Below, one piece after another: positions 25,164-38,152 of a DNA stretch of 64,000 bases; within the stretch, counting starts at the first letter, position 1, and each line of letters opens with the position of its first letter. The notes below the pieces were generated by a model that saw nothing but the letters and a program-made list of their open reading frames with translations, was not told where the DNA came from and searched no databases. The stretch covers positions 1,439,898 through 1,503,897 of the forward strand of contig JAAGOF010000109.1 of the NCBI GenBank assembly GCA_010645155.1, given 5' to 3'. Both the position numbers and the translations under genes were made by a program. This DNA is from Tigriopus japonicus (Eukaryota; Arthropoda; Copepoda; Harpacticoida; Harpacticidae).

Positions 25164-26585
25164 GAAAGACAAAATTCAGGATAATGGGACAAGCAAAGTG
25201 AGAAAAAGGGTGTTGATTTTGTGCCTCGTTGTCTTGCGCCTCCTCTATGTGGAGCGTCTGTTCTGTAATATATACTCTTTTTTGCCTTATTGCACTTTAC
25301 GTCTTTATTTGAGCTTTCTTGCGAATTGAGCTTAACTTATTCAAATTGTTAAAAATATGCGATCTTTTTAGGCAGGATTTGAGTTCTTCAGATTTCATAA
25401 CTAAATGAGCACTCATCACATACTTTCAGGCAAGCTATAGAACAAGAACAAGTATGGTAGAAATCTTAATGAAAAATGGCCTTCTCTTATTTTGAGATAC
25501 AACTAACTAGGGCACATCATTTAAATCTGCCGCCACTTTGGAATGAAGTATTCATTAAAAAAACAACATTACAACTGAAATTTGATGTGAGGCAAGCCTG
25601 GTCAATTGACTGTCAAGTGTTAAAAAATAAATGGAACAGGAAAATATTTATTATCGAAACCTTAGAAAAGGCATACATATCATCCTCATGCTTATCCGCA
25701 TGGAAAAGGACAATTGTGAGAATTTTTAATATGCTCAGTCCCTGAGAACTGTGAGGGATATCAGACACCTGCTTTTGAAATGATTTTACTTAATTATTCT
25801 GGATTAAAAAACGGGTACAAAACAAACCCTGTATCTGAACATAAAAATATTTTTCATCATTTGCAAAATATCTCCTTATTTTCAAATATTTTTTTATGAA
25901 AAAAATAAACTTAAGTTATCTTAAAATCGAGTATTTTTGTATCCAGCTTTGATTGTATTTTAAATGGTCAGTTATTTCTTCTTCCTTCTTCATAATTTGG
26001 GATGTCATTTTATAGTAAATGCAACTTTTTGCAATTTTCCCGTTTATTTCGAATTTTTGCAATTTTTTAAGTTATGGTCAATTATTGGCAATTTTTTTGA
26101 TTTTCATGCATTTTCCCGAGATTCCCGCCAGAAACTTCCTTCATTTGAGCTAAAACAGGTTTTGAGTACAACAATTATTCAATCTGGCTAAAATAGTGCC
26201 AAAGATTTCAGTCTATAGGGAAGCAGACAACAACTTTATGGGCTTTTGTAGTCCTTACACTAAATAATGATAAATATTTCTGAATGCAGTTTGATGGCAG
26301 CACATTGGAAAGTGCAATGCGAGTTATCTTGGAGTTAACACTTTTCACAGAGTCATTGAAACTTGCCTTAAGTTGATACTAGCGATGGATTCAATTTGAT
26401 TTCAATCTGTTTAATCTTTTAGGACTGCCACCAATGCCATTGGTCCATTGCAAAAATATTGTAAAAACCCTTTGCTTGATCTTGATGGCACCCCTGGCCC
26501 GAAGTGTTCAATAAGAGGGTCACTTTTTGGATGTGACAAATATACAGTTTTGTTACAAACAAGCACCCATCCACCTTTGTTCATA
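25164..26585. other. AT-rich intergenic, no gene recognised
   Basis: Long A/T tracts and short chance frames only. No splice-supported coding segment or element boundary was identified before the mariner TIR at 26586. Confidence 0.45.
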
Positions 26586-27859
26586 CAGCGATGGGCACCT
26601 AAATCCGGAATTTGTTTAGCGTCATATTTAACAGCAATAAGACCATGCAGAGCATCAAGTAACTGATTAGGAATTCAAGGCATATATTTGAACTGAACAA
26701 TTATTCTATATGACCTCCATCAGCAACTGTCATGCACTCAATTGTGAGCCTAAAGGCATGGCAAGCCTTGATGACATCAGCGGCCGGAATCTTGATCCAG
26801 TTCTTCTTGATGGCGGCATTGAGGGTATTCATGTTTTGGTGGCTGGTGGCTCCATACCCCCCTCTCTAACTTACCCTAGAAGTAGAAGTCCAATGGGTTC
26901 AAGTCAGGCAAGTTAGAGGGCCAAGTGCTGGCATCCCAAAACTTGATGAAATTTGCCTTGAGGACATTGACGGTCTTCTTGGCTTTGTGGGCTGGGGTAG
27001 AATCCTGTTGGAACACGAAGTTCTTTCTGGCAGCCTGGGCCTTCATCCACGGAATGACAACAGACTCTTGGACCTCACAGTAATTGTCAGCGGTGCCCAA
27101 TCTTTCCTTTGGCGCAAAGAAGTGGGGTGGCATCACGGCGCCATTGCTCCCAATCACGCCTAAGGTCATGATGGAGGCAGGAAACTTGGTTGTCTGGACG
27201 GGAGGAACATCAGACTTCTTGCTGGTAATGAAACTGTCGTTCTGGCTGTTGAAAGACCTGTCCATTGTCCACATCTTTTCATCATTAAAGAAGATGATTT
27301 GTCTTCCATTGGACTTCATGTTATTCAGAATCTTCCTCCAGTTTTGTACCCTTTTCTCCTTCAATGACGTCGTTAAGGTGTGATGCTTGGACAGCTTGAA
27401 GCTTTTCAACTTTAAGTCTTCTTTTATGGCCCTTCTGATTGTCCTTTGGCTCAAATTTCTCTTCTTGGCAAAGACAGTCATGGGGGATGGGGTGGGGGAG
27501 GTACCGATGCTCTGTTTCAGGAACCTGGAAGAGCAAATTTTGTTGCTTCTTGATGTGTGAGACAAACATTCAGGCCCTTTTCCATATTTCCAATGGTTGT
27601 GCACGTTATAGACAGTTGACTTTGGGTAGCCAAGAGCCTTCATGATGGCGACAGGTTTGTTGCCCGCTTGAGCCATTTCAACAATGGCAAACCTTTTTCA
27701 CTCTTCCATGTTATTAATTGATCTTACGATGATTTGATATCATGCAATCGAATATTTACATTTCAACAATTCCAAGTAAGCAATGCAACCCCCAATTGGA
27801 CTTGTACTTTCGGAACTATCGGCTTTTAAAAATAGCCCAGATTCAGGTCCCCATCCCTG
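26586..27859 (-). mobile_element. mariner/Tc1 superfamily element, DD37D (maT-like)
   Basis: Inverted ends CAGCGATGGGCACCTAAAT (left) and CAGGGATGGGGACCTGAAT (right, reverse strand) are each next to a TA dinucleotide (26584-26585, 27860-27861), as expected for TA target duplication. Length 1274 bp is usual for mariners. It contains one broken transposase gene on the minus strand. The TIRs differ at several positions, so the copy is not recent. Confidence 0.92.
26701..27709 (-). pseudogene. DD37D mariner-type transposase, inactivated
   Basis: The open part (27676-26876, 266 codons) shows an N-terminal HTH-like segment (GYPKSTVYNVHNHW), then FFNDEKMW, FQQDSTPAHKA and LPDLNPLDFYF. The three acidic residues are D132, D225 and D263 of this frame, with 37 residues between the last two: DD37D, the maT type of the Tc1/mariner group. 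It is broken at three places: an in-frame TGA three codons after the upstream ATG at 27709, a TAG replacing the expected Trp right after DFYF, and a frameshift near 26845. After the frameshift the C-terminal part (NTLNAAIKKNWIKIP) continues to a stop at 26701. Confidence 0.9.
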
Positions 27860-27861
27860 TA

Positions 27862-29834
27862 TGTAGTTTGTTTCTCAGAATTCAATGGAACACTTCATTG
27901 TTCAGATGTAAGAGCAAATAAACTTTGCAAGCCCCATTTAAGAACATTCAAAAAGGGTTTTCCTAGAATGGAGGTTTTGTGCAATTTTCAGTGCATTTTT
28001 TGCCGGGTTTTGTGCAATTTTGGCCAATTTTTGTTCAATAGAATGAATCCTTATTCATAATCAAAACCCAAAAATTTTTTTGAACAACAACTGAAATATA
28101 TTTTGGCATATTTTAGATTTCTAGCATATGCAAGTATAGCTAGCAAAGTATTGATTAACTATCTAACAAATATCTGCAATTCTGCTCTTCAACCTTGAAA
28201 AATAGCAAGCAGAAGCCAAAAAGTTATCTGAGGCTTCACAGATGAGACATTTCTGGTTTTTTACTTGATTTGCGTTATTGACCTTTTCTGTACTTTTTTT
28301 TGCGATTTTGTGTTGTTTTTTTGTATGATTTGTGTTAACTAGAAGCTTCTTTTTATTTACGCTTTTTGCCCGTCCCTAATTATCTTTACATTAGTAAGAT
28401 GTTGAGAAAACCAAAGTTTTTATGTAATTGCAAATTCTACCATTTGTGGCAGGAATTGGAGATTGAGGAATCCATGATAAAGGATTTTGATAGAAAATGC
28501 TATTTTGAAGTGTCGCTAAAAAAGTCTGAAAATCGATAATATTTGATTGACGAAATGATCCCACGAGACCAACCTTACACAAAAGTTTGAGAAATGCAGG
28601 GAAAAGAATCAAACCTTCGACCTCTCTACACACTTTTCATTGAGATCACTCTGTTTTCGTCTTATAACCATTTTATATTCGTTTTTATTCAATATTCCAC
28701 CTAAATTTGATAACATTTGAGCAGATTAAGGTTAATCATTGAAGTAGACATCTGCATTGCATATTTATAATTTTTGTCACATTAGAATATTCGAAGCATG
28801 TGATTCTGAAGTTGTGATTCTCAATATCATAATTCTTCTCAAGGTTGGTTACGCAAAAGGTCAAAATTTGCCATTTTAAATTAATCATTCCTTTATTCAG
28901 ACGTGTGGAATGGATTTTTCTTTCCCCTCACATAATGCCAAATTCATGTCTTCAAACTTCTTGGCTATCCAATTTGAGTAAAGGTTGCATTTGGGTGATT
29001 TTTCCCTGACCTCACAAATTGTATTTCATGTGGCTTCATGATTACATCATGACCATGATGTTTTGGTACTTATTTTGTGCTCTAAAGGTGACCGAGGTGG
29101 ATTGGTAACAACACCCTATGAAGCGGAGAGCACTGGTATAGCAACCAACATCCCTCAGAGACGAACGATGATGTCTTTGTTATCCAGGGCGAAAAAAGAT
29201 AAGAGACGAGAGGCACATGGGAAGCACGTCACTTCTCAATGGGACGATTGCTGACGTTGGTTTTCCTTCTGTTACATAATAACTGTTACATCGCCGGTAA
29301 TTGGACAAAATTTTGATGGACAAAATCTTAAGAGGAAGTGACTCAAAGACGCTCAAAACTATTGTTGTGAAGTTTGATGAATGGTGAACGGAAATTTTAG
29401 TTCTTGAGTTTTTATTTCCAAGATGGCTGAAGTAAAAAGACGACAAGATCAAGCTCTAGGATACTTAGCTCATTACGATTGAACTTGAAGACAAGCAATG
29501 TGCTATCCATAATATGAAGAAAAAAAAAATTGACTCAAGGGATGTGTGGACATGAAAATTGATTTTACCATATTTAAAATAGTGTACTTGTCAGAAAGAA
29601 TCTAAAAAAATACAATTCAAATTTCAACTCAACGAAAAGTCGGAGTCAAAAGTTATTAATTTTCTAGGAACATTTCTGAAGGCAACATAAAATGTATGAG
29701 TTAACTCCTTCCAAGTAAAAAAAATCTAGAAAAAAACAAAGTTATGTATTTTGCTAGTTTTGATTTTAGTTTTAGAAGCCTGCTAATTCAAATGCAATGG
29801 CGAAAATATTGAGATCACAATGAAGCTTTGTTTA
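27862..29834. other. intergenic with a hAT 3'-end remnant near 28250-28378
   Basis: The stretch ends at 28378 with TTTTTGCCCGTCCCTA, the same terminus as the hAT element at 51444-52704; no matching left end was found, so this is a remnant. A short frame at 29063-29254 (+) lacks recognisable homology. The rest holds nothing that could be supported. Confidence 0.4.
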
Positions 29835-29841
29835 AGTACGT

Positions 29842-30291
29842 CAAGAAGCACTGGAACCATGGAGTGGGAGGCTATCAATGAGAATAATGATTTCCAGTAA
29901 GAACAATTCAATTACGTTCTTCTGCAAATGAGACCTTGCATATGTTGACAAGAGTACGTATTTCAATTTTCAGCTCAATCGAACGTCAGAGACAAAAGTT
30001 ATGCTCACTCAAAGTTCAGTGCTAATCCTACCGAGAATGAATGAACTAGCCCTTTTGTGGTAATCGTTTTACCACAAAAGGGCGAGTTCATTCATTCTAT
30101 GCTCTCATCAGTGCATAAGTTTGAGAAGGCATAACTTTTCACTCCGGTATTCGATTGGGCTGAAATTTGAAGTACGTGTTCTTCTCAATGCAAGCTAGGT
30201 CTCATTTGCAGAAGAACGCAAATGGTTCGTTTCTGCTAGAAATCATACTTCTCATTGCTAGCCTCCCACTCCATGATTTCCGTGCTTCTTG
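29842..30291. mobile_element. foldback (palindromic) element, copy 2
   Basis: 450 bp with ends CAAGAAGCAC / GTGCTTCTTG and an exact 7-bp duplication AGTACGT (29835-29841, 30292-30298). The arms mirror each other over nearly their full length, meeting at CCCTTTTGTGGTAAT / ACCACAAAAGGG near 30055-30080. It is the best preserved of the three copies and has no transposase. Confidence 0.9.
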
Positions 30292-30298
30292 AGTACGT

Positions 30299-32020
30299 AT
30301 ACAACAGCATCATTAGAATAACCTTCTTTAAGTATAATCTCTAGATGTGAGTTGTGGTCTCACTATTAGTAGAGCCATCCCTGGGGAAGGTTACTCCCAT
30401 GCTTAAGAGTAGTATACTAACAAAAGTTCAGTAAGATTAACTTCTTACTGACGTTAACATCTCAGCTAGCGTTGCACTCTCTGGTTTGTTATGCGTTGCT
30501 CCTGAGCCTCAAGTTAAATTAGATATTTATGCGATAGAGAGTATCTTTAATTTCGAGGTCTAACATGATCGGTTTGCTTAGTTTGACTTGTTTTCTTTAC
30601 GAATCAAAAATGTTCTTTTTGTGCAGATCATGATTTTCGACCCAATTTAGTGGGTCAACCGCTTACGGTCAAGAGTTGTATATTTATTTGATTCAACGCG
30701 CGCAGGAGTGTTCCCTATGGAACATCTTGTACCATGACAAAGTTAGGTTGAGAAAGAAACCTTATGAATTATCATGTACATTTCTAAATTATTGACAGTG
30801 AGAACACAAAGCTAAACATGGAGTTTGATTTTCATCACTAAAATAAATACGGGGCAGGCTTTTAAAGTTGTTTTGGCTGGCTTGTCATAGAAAAAATATT
30901 GATCCGAGGTTGGTTTATGAATTCACTGCACATTTTGAATGAATTTTGAATAACCACAAAGTCTTCATCCGAAGGCATTCTTTATGCATTAGGCATTTTC
31001 CGAAGCTAATTCCAAGAAATCTTGGATTTGATTGGTATTCTTTCAGGATGGACAACCGTTTTTCTGAGACAGTCAACGTCTCAAGGACTTCAAGTTTTTG
31101 CATGGTTACATCATCGGACCAAAATTATTAGAAGTAAACCTGGACAGTGTGCATTCCTTACAGTACCCACAGACTCCTTGATGGATTGACTTTGTCTTGA
31201 GAGCCGGTTGTGTGTACTACGTTTGTATTACATCCAAAATGGTCGAGCATGCACGTGTGACGACACAATACAATGCAGCTGCTTCGATTTGGTCCTTGAA
31301 TGCATACTATATGCAATTGACATTTCCAAGTCATCAGAGGCGACCAACAATTAGGGCTTATTTTTTTTTTGTTTGGGAAATGCAACAAAGCTTCAAGGGA
31401 AGGCGACCGAATTGTGGTTTTGATTTTTATCCATGGTTTTATTTTGTTTTTGCGAGTTTTGTGTTTTATGAAAGGTTTACACATTATCATCAGCATATGA
31501 AGGTACGGAAGTAGTAAATCGCATTCACATTCACAACACATAAAACCAGATATGGAGGTATCAAAAAACATAATCTTGTGTATTCTAGTTGACATCAATT
31601 GCAATAAAATCCTTAACTTAAAACAAAATCTTGAATTTTTTCATTTACTTTTCCTCTAAAATCATTCAGAAAGTAATGCCCTTCGTTTCTAACGAAAGTT
31701 AGCAGTATGTGTGTGTACTGTTTTTGCTTGACTTAACGGAATTGCTTGGGTGAAACAATTGCACATTTTGTTTGTTTTGTTGAAAATTAAAGGACGGCTA
31801 AAGTTTCTTTGTAAAGGATGGAGTGGTAAAGAAACCCTCTCCTGTTTGAGATGATATTTGGATATTGAAAGTAATGCCAACTCGAACCACAAGAGAAGGC
31901 CATCAGAGCCTCAAAACATGGTTGTCTTGAGACCGAGAGGCTCCTTCTGCGACACAGTCAGCAATTCTCTTTAGTTGTAAGCACTTTCAAGAAGCAAGTC
32001 AGGGTGGCTGGGAGGTCCGT
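30299..32020. other. intergenic, no gene recognised
   Basis: Only short open frames on both strands; those at 31158-31604 (-) and 31197-31514 (+) overlap antisense and have no motif. The final few hundred bases should include the 3' UTR of the cuticle-type gene. Confidence 0.45.
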
Positions 32021-32842
32021 TTAGTGCTCGGCGGCAGCGATGGGCTGGGCGCCATAAGCCAGGGCATAGGCACCCTGGTTCACATCAACAAGACCGGCAT
32101 GAGCGTAGTTACCAGCGTAGGCACCAGCATAGTGACCAGCATAAGCCACAGGTTGAGCCAGGAAGTTGGTGTGGTGGCGTTGGACAACAGGGGCGGTTTG
32201 GTGCACATTCACGATCGGCTCACCTTGAACAGGGGTGGGCACGGCGACGGCATAGGGCTTGGCCACGGGGTATGGGACAGGCACCTCGCGAATTTCCTCA
32301 CGGAGGACGGGAACATCAAAGGGGACCTCGACACGGGTCTCAAAAGGAGCGGGCTCATTCACCACATGAGTCTCAGTGATGGACTTGACCAAGGGAGCGT
32401 TCACTTGGGTGGTTCCCTTCAAGGCGGTGGGCACAGCAATGGGAAGCACGGGGGTGGGGGGCTTAAAGATCTCAGAGGTGTGTCCACTGATATAGGTTTG
32501 AGAGCCGAGATGAACCTCCTTCCTGATTTGAGCAGGAGCTTTGTGAATGGTGGTCACGGGAGCTCCTTGGACCTCAGCGGTCTTGTAAGGGGCGGGCACG
32601 GCACCAGGCACGACAGCGGGGTGAGCCACTAAACCAGCTTGGTTGTAAGTGGGGGCAGCATAAGCCGAGGCGGCAAACACGGTGCTCAAAACGATCTGTT
32701 GGAATGAAGTTTGAATTTAGACCTTGAGACATATCCTTCTTGTTCTTGTCTACTCTGTGCCAAGAAGTGTCGCCCTATTTGTGGACGTCCATGAGAGGAT
32801 ATTGACCTTTAAGTTAGGTCAAAGACTTACCATGGGGTTCAT
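32021..32842 (-). CDS. secreted cuticle-type structural protein
   Basis: Two exons: 32842-32831 (only MNPM) and 32695-32021, giving 228 aa. The junction completes a signal peptide, MNPMIVLSTVFAASAYA, with likely cleavage before APTYNQ. The mature chain is Ala/Pro/Val-rich with many VP pairs (VPVPYPVAKPYAVAVPTPV), a central segment HLGSQTYISGHTSEIFKPP, and a C-terminal Tyr/Gly/Ala/His-rich tail (YAGHYAGAYAGNYAHAG). A tiny first exon that splits the signal peptide is a common arthropod cuticle-gene layout. Composition suggests an extracellular cuticle or matrix protein; no chitin-binding R&R motif was seen, so binding to chitin is not claimed. A TATA box lies upstream. Confidence 0.82.
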
Positions 32843-32924
32843 GTTGAATCACTTAGTGTATCTCCGTCTGGTGTTACAACTAAAGGCAATTTGTGACTGT
32901 GGCGCCTTCCAAAACTCTCCAATG

Positions 32925-32933
32925 CCTTTTATA
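32925..32933 (-). promoter_or_regulatory. TATA box of the cuticle-type gene
   Basis: TATAAAAGG on the minus strand, 83 bp upstream of the ATG at 32842, leaving room for a short leader of about 50-60 nt. The following minus-strand sequence has an initiator-like TCACA about 35 bp downstream. Confidence 0.75.
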
Positions 32934-32942
32934 CACATGGAG

Positions 32943-33950
32943 TTTCAGCCGAGGCGCCTTTGACGGGCAGTCCTTTTTCTAGTCGTTGTTAAACATTAAG
33001 CCAGACCAGGGCCCACCCGAAATTCTTATCCGTAGTTCATTTGTACACGAGGGTTGTTGCAGCGCTTTTCGGTACACTTGACGTTACCTTCAATGTAATC
33101 GTCACGCCTTCAACAACCACTGTGGCGCCAACACTAACGCAGGTCGCCGAGGTCTCAAGTGTACTGATCTGGAAGGAGACACGTATCGTAGAAGATTTGC
33201 CTAAGGAATATCCTCCGAACTTGCCCGAAAACCACTATCCACTTCTTTCAGACTGCTTGCAACTACTTGACCGAGCTTTGGTTATCCAACCAGGATAATG
33301 CAAGGAAACCTCAATTCCCGCATCTCAAAAGGATCATTAGCTCATTTACCAATTCCCGCAATATCGGCCATTGAATTTAGAAAAAAGTCATTCGGGAAAG
33401 ATTGGTTTTAGCTTGGCAAGAACATAACTTTTACAAACATTAGTTTGTTTTGAAAACGAAGCACGCAACTCTTGGCTTTTTTCGACCTACAGTACACTTT
33501 ATTTAGGGGTTGCATGCCAAAACAATTGACAATCCGTCCATCTGAAAAGTTCATTTAAATCATACTATTTTGTGTTAGTGCAAAACTTAATCAATCATTT
33601 CTGATTTTTTTTGGAGTAATAAGAAGAATAGAAAGATTTGGTACTTGTTTTTTGGAAACTTCTCATTTAGGCAGGGGTTTAAAGGTCAATTGTCATTGTG
33701 CGCCACTTCCCATCAAGAAAAATGGGAAACAATTCTTTCTAATGTTGTAAAAATGAAATGAAAGGTTTATCACAATGTAATTTCAACTTTCACCATCATG
33801 ACTTCCTTCAAACCCTTATTTGAACAATTTTGGCTTCATGATTTGTTTTCAGAGATTTATACAGACCAAATATACCAAATCACACCAACATCACATGGGA
33901 AAGCTCCATATGACTTAAGAAGCCTGCATTATTAGGTCATATGTTTTGGT
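32943..33950. other. upstream intergenic with an old repeat fragment
   Basis: About 33395-33545 matches, in inverted orientation, repeat sequence near 37930-38000 (shared AGCCAAGAG and AACCCCTAAATAAAGTGT). A short open frame at 33041-33298 (+) has no recognisable motif. Otherwise nothing was identified. Confidence 0.4.
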
Positions 33951-36816
33951 TGTATTGGTCTTGGAATGCTTGCTAGTTTACTTGTCTTACTTATAAATCT
34001 ACCACTTCGTGTACGAGGTTGCTTGAGTGAAAAGGACAACATTGCGCACAAAATTCCTGCTTTCCATTAATTCCAAATTTCCTTGAGTATGAAAACTTAA
34101 CTTCTTGAATGATTTTGCATGTTGAAGTGAGATGAACAATGTCAAGAGGGTTAAGATCATTAGCGAATGAATCAAGAATTTAAGAAAAAATACTCATACT
34201 ACATATAAATATCAGGCAAGAATAGAGTGAACTTCTAAGTTTAGATTGTTAAGGTAATGCAAAATCAAGGATCATGAATTGGTGTATTTTGAAGTGCCGA
34301 GGGTAACTAAGCATACAGTTGGATCTAAATTTAAGGGATTATTTCCTTGGGGGCGGATTTGTCATTACATAAATGGTCACCAAATTAAAATGACTTGAAT
34401 CAAAGGATTTTTGATTGAATATTTATGACAACACTGAATGTTTTCATGAGGATGAACCTGATGAGAGTGAGCAGGAGATGAACCAAGAGATCAAGATTAC
34501 CAACAAGGAGGGCGTGGCAAAGCTATGGAAGCATGTACTATTGCAAGGATCTCGGAAGACCTGGATGCTTTGCCATTGTCAAAAGCAGCTTTTTGAACTC
34601 TGAGCCAATTTCAACAAAGTCTATTCAAACCAGTTGTCCAAGTCGTCATTCAAAGTTCACATGCTTTAATTTCAACTTGATCAACTGAAATATATGGCAA
34701 TGAGAGTAACTTGAAACCTAGAGCAATGGGCGCTCTTCCAACCAAACAAATATACCTACAGTCATTCTTTTGGGCTATTGTAGGGTCAATTTATCTCTTG
34801 CTTCTGTGCATAAGTACTGCGAATGTTACAAATTCTAAAACGTTGTTTCTAGCAAGTGGATGAATGAATGATTCAGCCAACAACATCCTGAAGTGCTGTC
34901 TTATCAATTTTATCAAAACAAAACCATATACTTGAATGGGATTCAGTGTATGAAAAAAATTGATCGCTTGAGGAGAGGCTCCCATGTCTTACGTTTTCCT
35001 TGGTATAATGTATTTATAGAATCGCAATTCATAGACATGTGAAGAAAAATAAAACAGAACAGAAAGAAGAAAGAACAAATAGGCATTGGAGGCTTGATTT
35101 TTTTCATTTTTCGGAGGACAATAGGAAATTTTTTTTAAGAGTGCATGAAAAAGGAACAAAATGGGCCCTCCACATATGCTCCAAATCCAACTTTTGATGG
35201 GAAGTAAGTGGTTTGAAATTTTGAAGCTCAATTGAAATGGACAGGATTATTACGATTTCATAACTGTTACACACAAGTTTGCTTCATGATAGAGTATGAA
35301 AATAAATATGTAGCTGTGCAAGTATTTGATTTAGTTCAGTTTTCCTTCCTTTTTCAAAGTGTAATCTTGAATGATTAAATTAACATTGACACTAGTTTAT
35401 TCATATACCTGCTTCAACATGTTACAATGCACGTGTGTGTTTGATTTTCAATACTCTAATATTGAGACAAATCCTTCTTTGTAATTTTGGATGACATATT
35501 TATGAAATAACTTGATTGGTGTTATTTGAGACACAATAAAGTTAGGAAAGGAATCCCCTTTTTTGTGTGCTTATAAAGAAAATTTTCTGTTGTCCTCCAA
35601 AAAACGAATACAATTTAAGCCTCCAAATTTCCTTGTTTTTCTTTTTGTTCTGTTCATTTGTTCACAAGTCTGTTGTGCATTACAAAGCATTCATCATGCT
35701 TTACCTTAACACTTAGCTAACAATAGCAACCCTCTTGGCATTGTGTTTCTCATTTCCACATGCAAAATCATTCAAGAAGTTAAGTTTTCATACTCAAGGA
35801 AACTTGGAATTAATGGAAAGCAAGAATTTTGTGCGCAATGTTGTCCTTTTCACTCAAGCAACCTCGTACACGAAGTGGTAGTTTTATAAGTAAGAGTTTA
35901 CTTGAAGATATGCTCCAAAGTCTACTTGAGAGTAAACTTTTCATTAACGTTATAAACACAGCTTCTTTGAAGATTTCTGCAACCCAACCAAATCGCATTC
36001 AGTGATTTCATATACTAATTCAATTTGAACTTGTGGCACTCTGATAGTTTGTTGGGTGCAATTTTGACAAATTGTGCCAAACGCAATATGAATCGTCCAG
36101 TTCAAGTAAATGGTGTGAGCAAATGTTTTGATGGCAACTCTAGAAAGTGTACTTGTTAGTACACTTCGTAGTTCAATTGGCTGGTTTTGTTGAGACAGCT
36201 GCCATTTTGGAAAGTAAGTCTCTCATTCCAACCTAGAAGTGCCTCTACATCTATGATCGTAAATCCATTCTCTCGAAACACTAATTGCCCGCTGATTCAG
36301 CTCTTCCACATTTCTCCTTCTTTATTTCATATTACTCCATTCAACTCAAAACATTGATTGATCTCACAGGAGCATGCAAATTTTGGCAGCTAATTTAAGG
36401 AAACACTGGAAGGAAGTTCGCTTGCAGTTCGATTGATCAGCGTTGAAGTATTCAAATGGGAGTGCTTCCACAACGTTGGAATGCTCCTCTCTAGGCGTGC
36501 TTCTCGGAGAACCTCTCATCAATCAAACCTGATGCTAAGCCCAAATAGCGACCCAGCCTGCTAGAAGTTTACTTGAAGTCAATGGAACTAGCACATGTTT
36601 GTGCATGCTAAACATATGACTAGCGTTGGAAAATTGTTGACGTATCTACTTGTTGCACCTTGTCACCACTTCTCTTTTTCATGAGTTGCTTGGTGTACTT
36701 CTGATTCAAGAAAGCTTATGCTATCAACAAAACGGCTGAAACTGCCTTGAAGTTGCCTCGAAGTCAACTTTGCTAGCACACCTTGGAATACACAAAACAT
36801 CTGACCTATTATCTCA
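33951..36816. mobile_element. AGGTCA-type TIR element, copy 1 (split by a later insertion)
   Basis: Removing the insertion at 33985-35895 (and one 9-bp duplicate) leaves about 955 bp that matches 38153-39115 in reverse orientation almost throughout. Both ends carry AGGTCA(T/G)ATGTTTTG as inverted termini. The interior has recurrent ACTTGAAG / CTACTTG motifs and no open frame of note. Target duplication is unclear (possibly TA), so the superfamily is not assigned. Confidence 0.75.
33985..35895. mobile_element. Mutator-like non-autonomous element with long TIRs, 1.9 kb
   Basis: Ends TCTTACTTATAAA / TTTATAAGTAAGA extend into inverted arms of about 185 bp or more (for example CTACCACTTCGTGTACGAGG and GATTTTGCATGT). 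The exact 9-bp duplication GTTTACTTG lies at 33976-33984 and 35896-35904. The intact host sequence GCTAGTTTACTTGAAGG is seen in the other copy near 39065. No transposase frame was found. Long TIRs plus 9-bp duplication indicate the Mutator-like type. Confidence 0.88.
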
Positions 36817-38152
36817 CTTGCAATATCTGGAGGTTGCCAAGATAATTCTTTGGAAAGTAAATTGACTGGTACTTAGAATAAGTTTAAATTCCTAGGGTTT
36901 ATATAAGGATAGGTTGAGTTGGCTTCTTTCATGTTAGATTAGGGAAGTATAAACAAAATAAACTACTTTTAAGTATAATCAAGCAACCTTAGAAATTTTG
37001 CATTGTGAAATGATATTTAAGGCTTGGGAAGCATTCATCACAACTACCCAGGCCATGAAGACCAGCACAGTGTCAACCATTGGCTCTGTGTCATTGCAGT
37101 TCCGCAAAGAGGATAACATTGAGGGTTGTTGGAAGTTGCTTGAGACATACAAATTCATGAACATCCAAATAAATGTTCTGATTATTCCTAAGGTCTGGAT
37201 TCTACTCAAGAAATTTTGAGCCAATACAACAGAGCAAATTGATGGTCAATGAGTAGAAAGTTAATTTGTGGGTAGTGTGTAAAAACCCAAGGGGAGTGAC
37301 AAACTCTTGTTTACCATTACAAATTGCCAGAGGGCATACTGTATTGAAAATGCCCATGTACGTGTGTGCAAGGCAAGCAATGACGCACCAAAAAAAACAG
37401 CTGAATGGTTGTTAAGAATTCTGCCAAAGTACAAGTAGACAGCCACCTGAATGCCAAAGCCAGCCTAAAATCAAGGTGCTCCCCCTGGTAAAACCCCATT
37501 GACATTGAACCATGCTCTTCTAGCACTTTAGAAACCAAACACTTCAAAAAGCAAACCAAGAAGCAAAAAGGGTGTATATCAGGTCTTGAAGGAGGTCACG
37601 GTGGTGTCAATTGCAATAATGCATACTGCCATTTTATTTTCATAGCATCAGAAATAAATGTCTTCCATTTTCTTAAATTAGTGGAAGGACACATCCTGAC
37701 AAGAGATTCTAGATGTTCATGGTTAGTGGAATGAGCTCACAAGGACAAAAGGATCCTTAAGTTTCTGCCAAGATGAGAAAGAAGAGATATTTTTTTGACA
37801 AAAACACACAATTCATCTCTCTTTTCTACCTACTAGTCAAAGAAATCAATAGTAGCTAAATAGTTTTTGTGCCAACTAAAATGCCAAGTAATTAAAATGA
37901 TTTTTTCAGACGGACAGAACATCAAAGATTTTTCTCCCGCAACCCCTAAATAAAGTGTTGGTAGAAAAAAGCCAAGAGCACGCAACACCTTTGGACCATG
38001 GTACCATCGTGTGAACATAGTATTTGCTTTATTTTTGGAGGGGTGCATTTTGTTTAAAAAAATGTAAAATTGAGATTTGCAGTTTCACTTGAAGGTATTA
38101 TTATTCCGGCTGATTTAGATCTTTCAAAGTGAAAAATGGAAACGTGATATAA
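36817..38152. other. spacer between the two AGGTCA elements, with old repeats
   Basis: Contains a repeat at about 37266-37500 related to 14990-15480 (CCAGAGGGC, GCAATGACGCACC, CTCCCCCTGG). From about 37880 it contains the left half of another repeat whose unbroken relative is at 41960-42330. No gene was recognised. Confidence 0.55.

Noticed and set aside
29063..29254. Possible terminal coding exon on plus strand
   Set aside because: Weak acceptor context and no recognisable homology; not enough to call.
33041..33298. 85-codon open frame upstream of the cuticle-type gene
   Set aside because: No signal peptide, no motif and no splice support.
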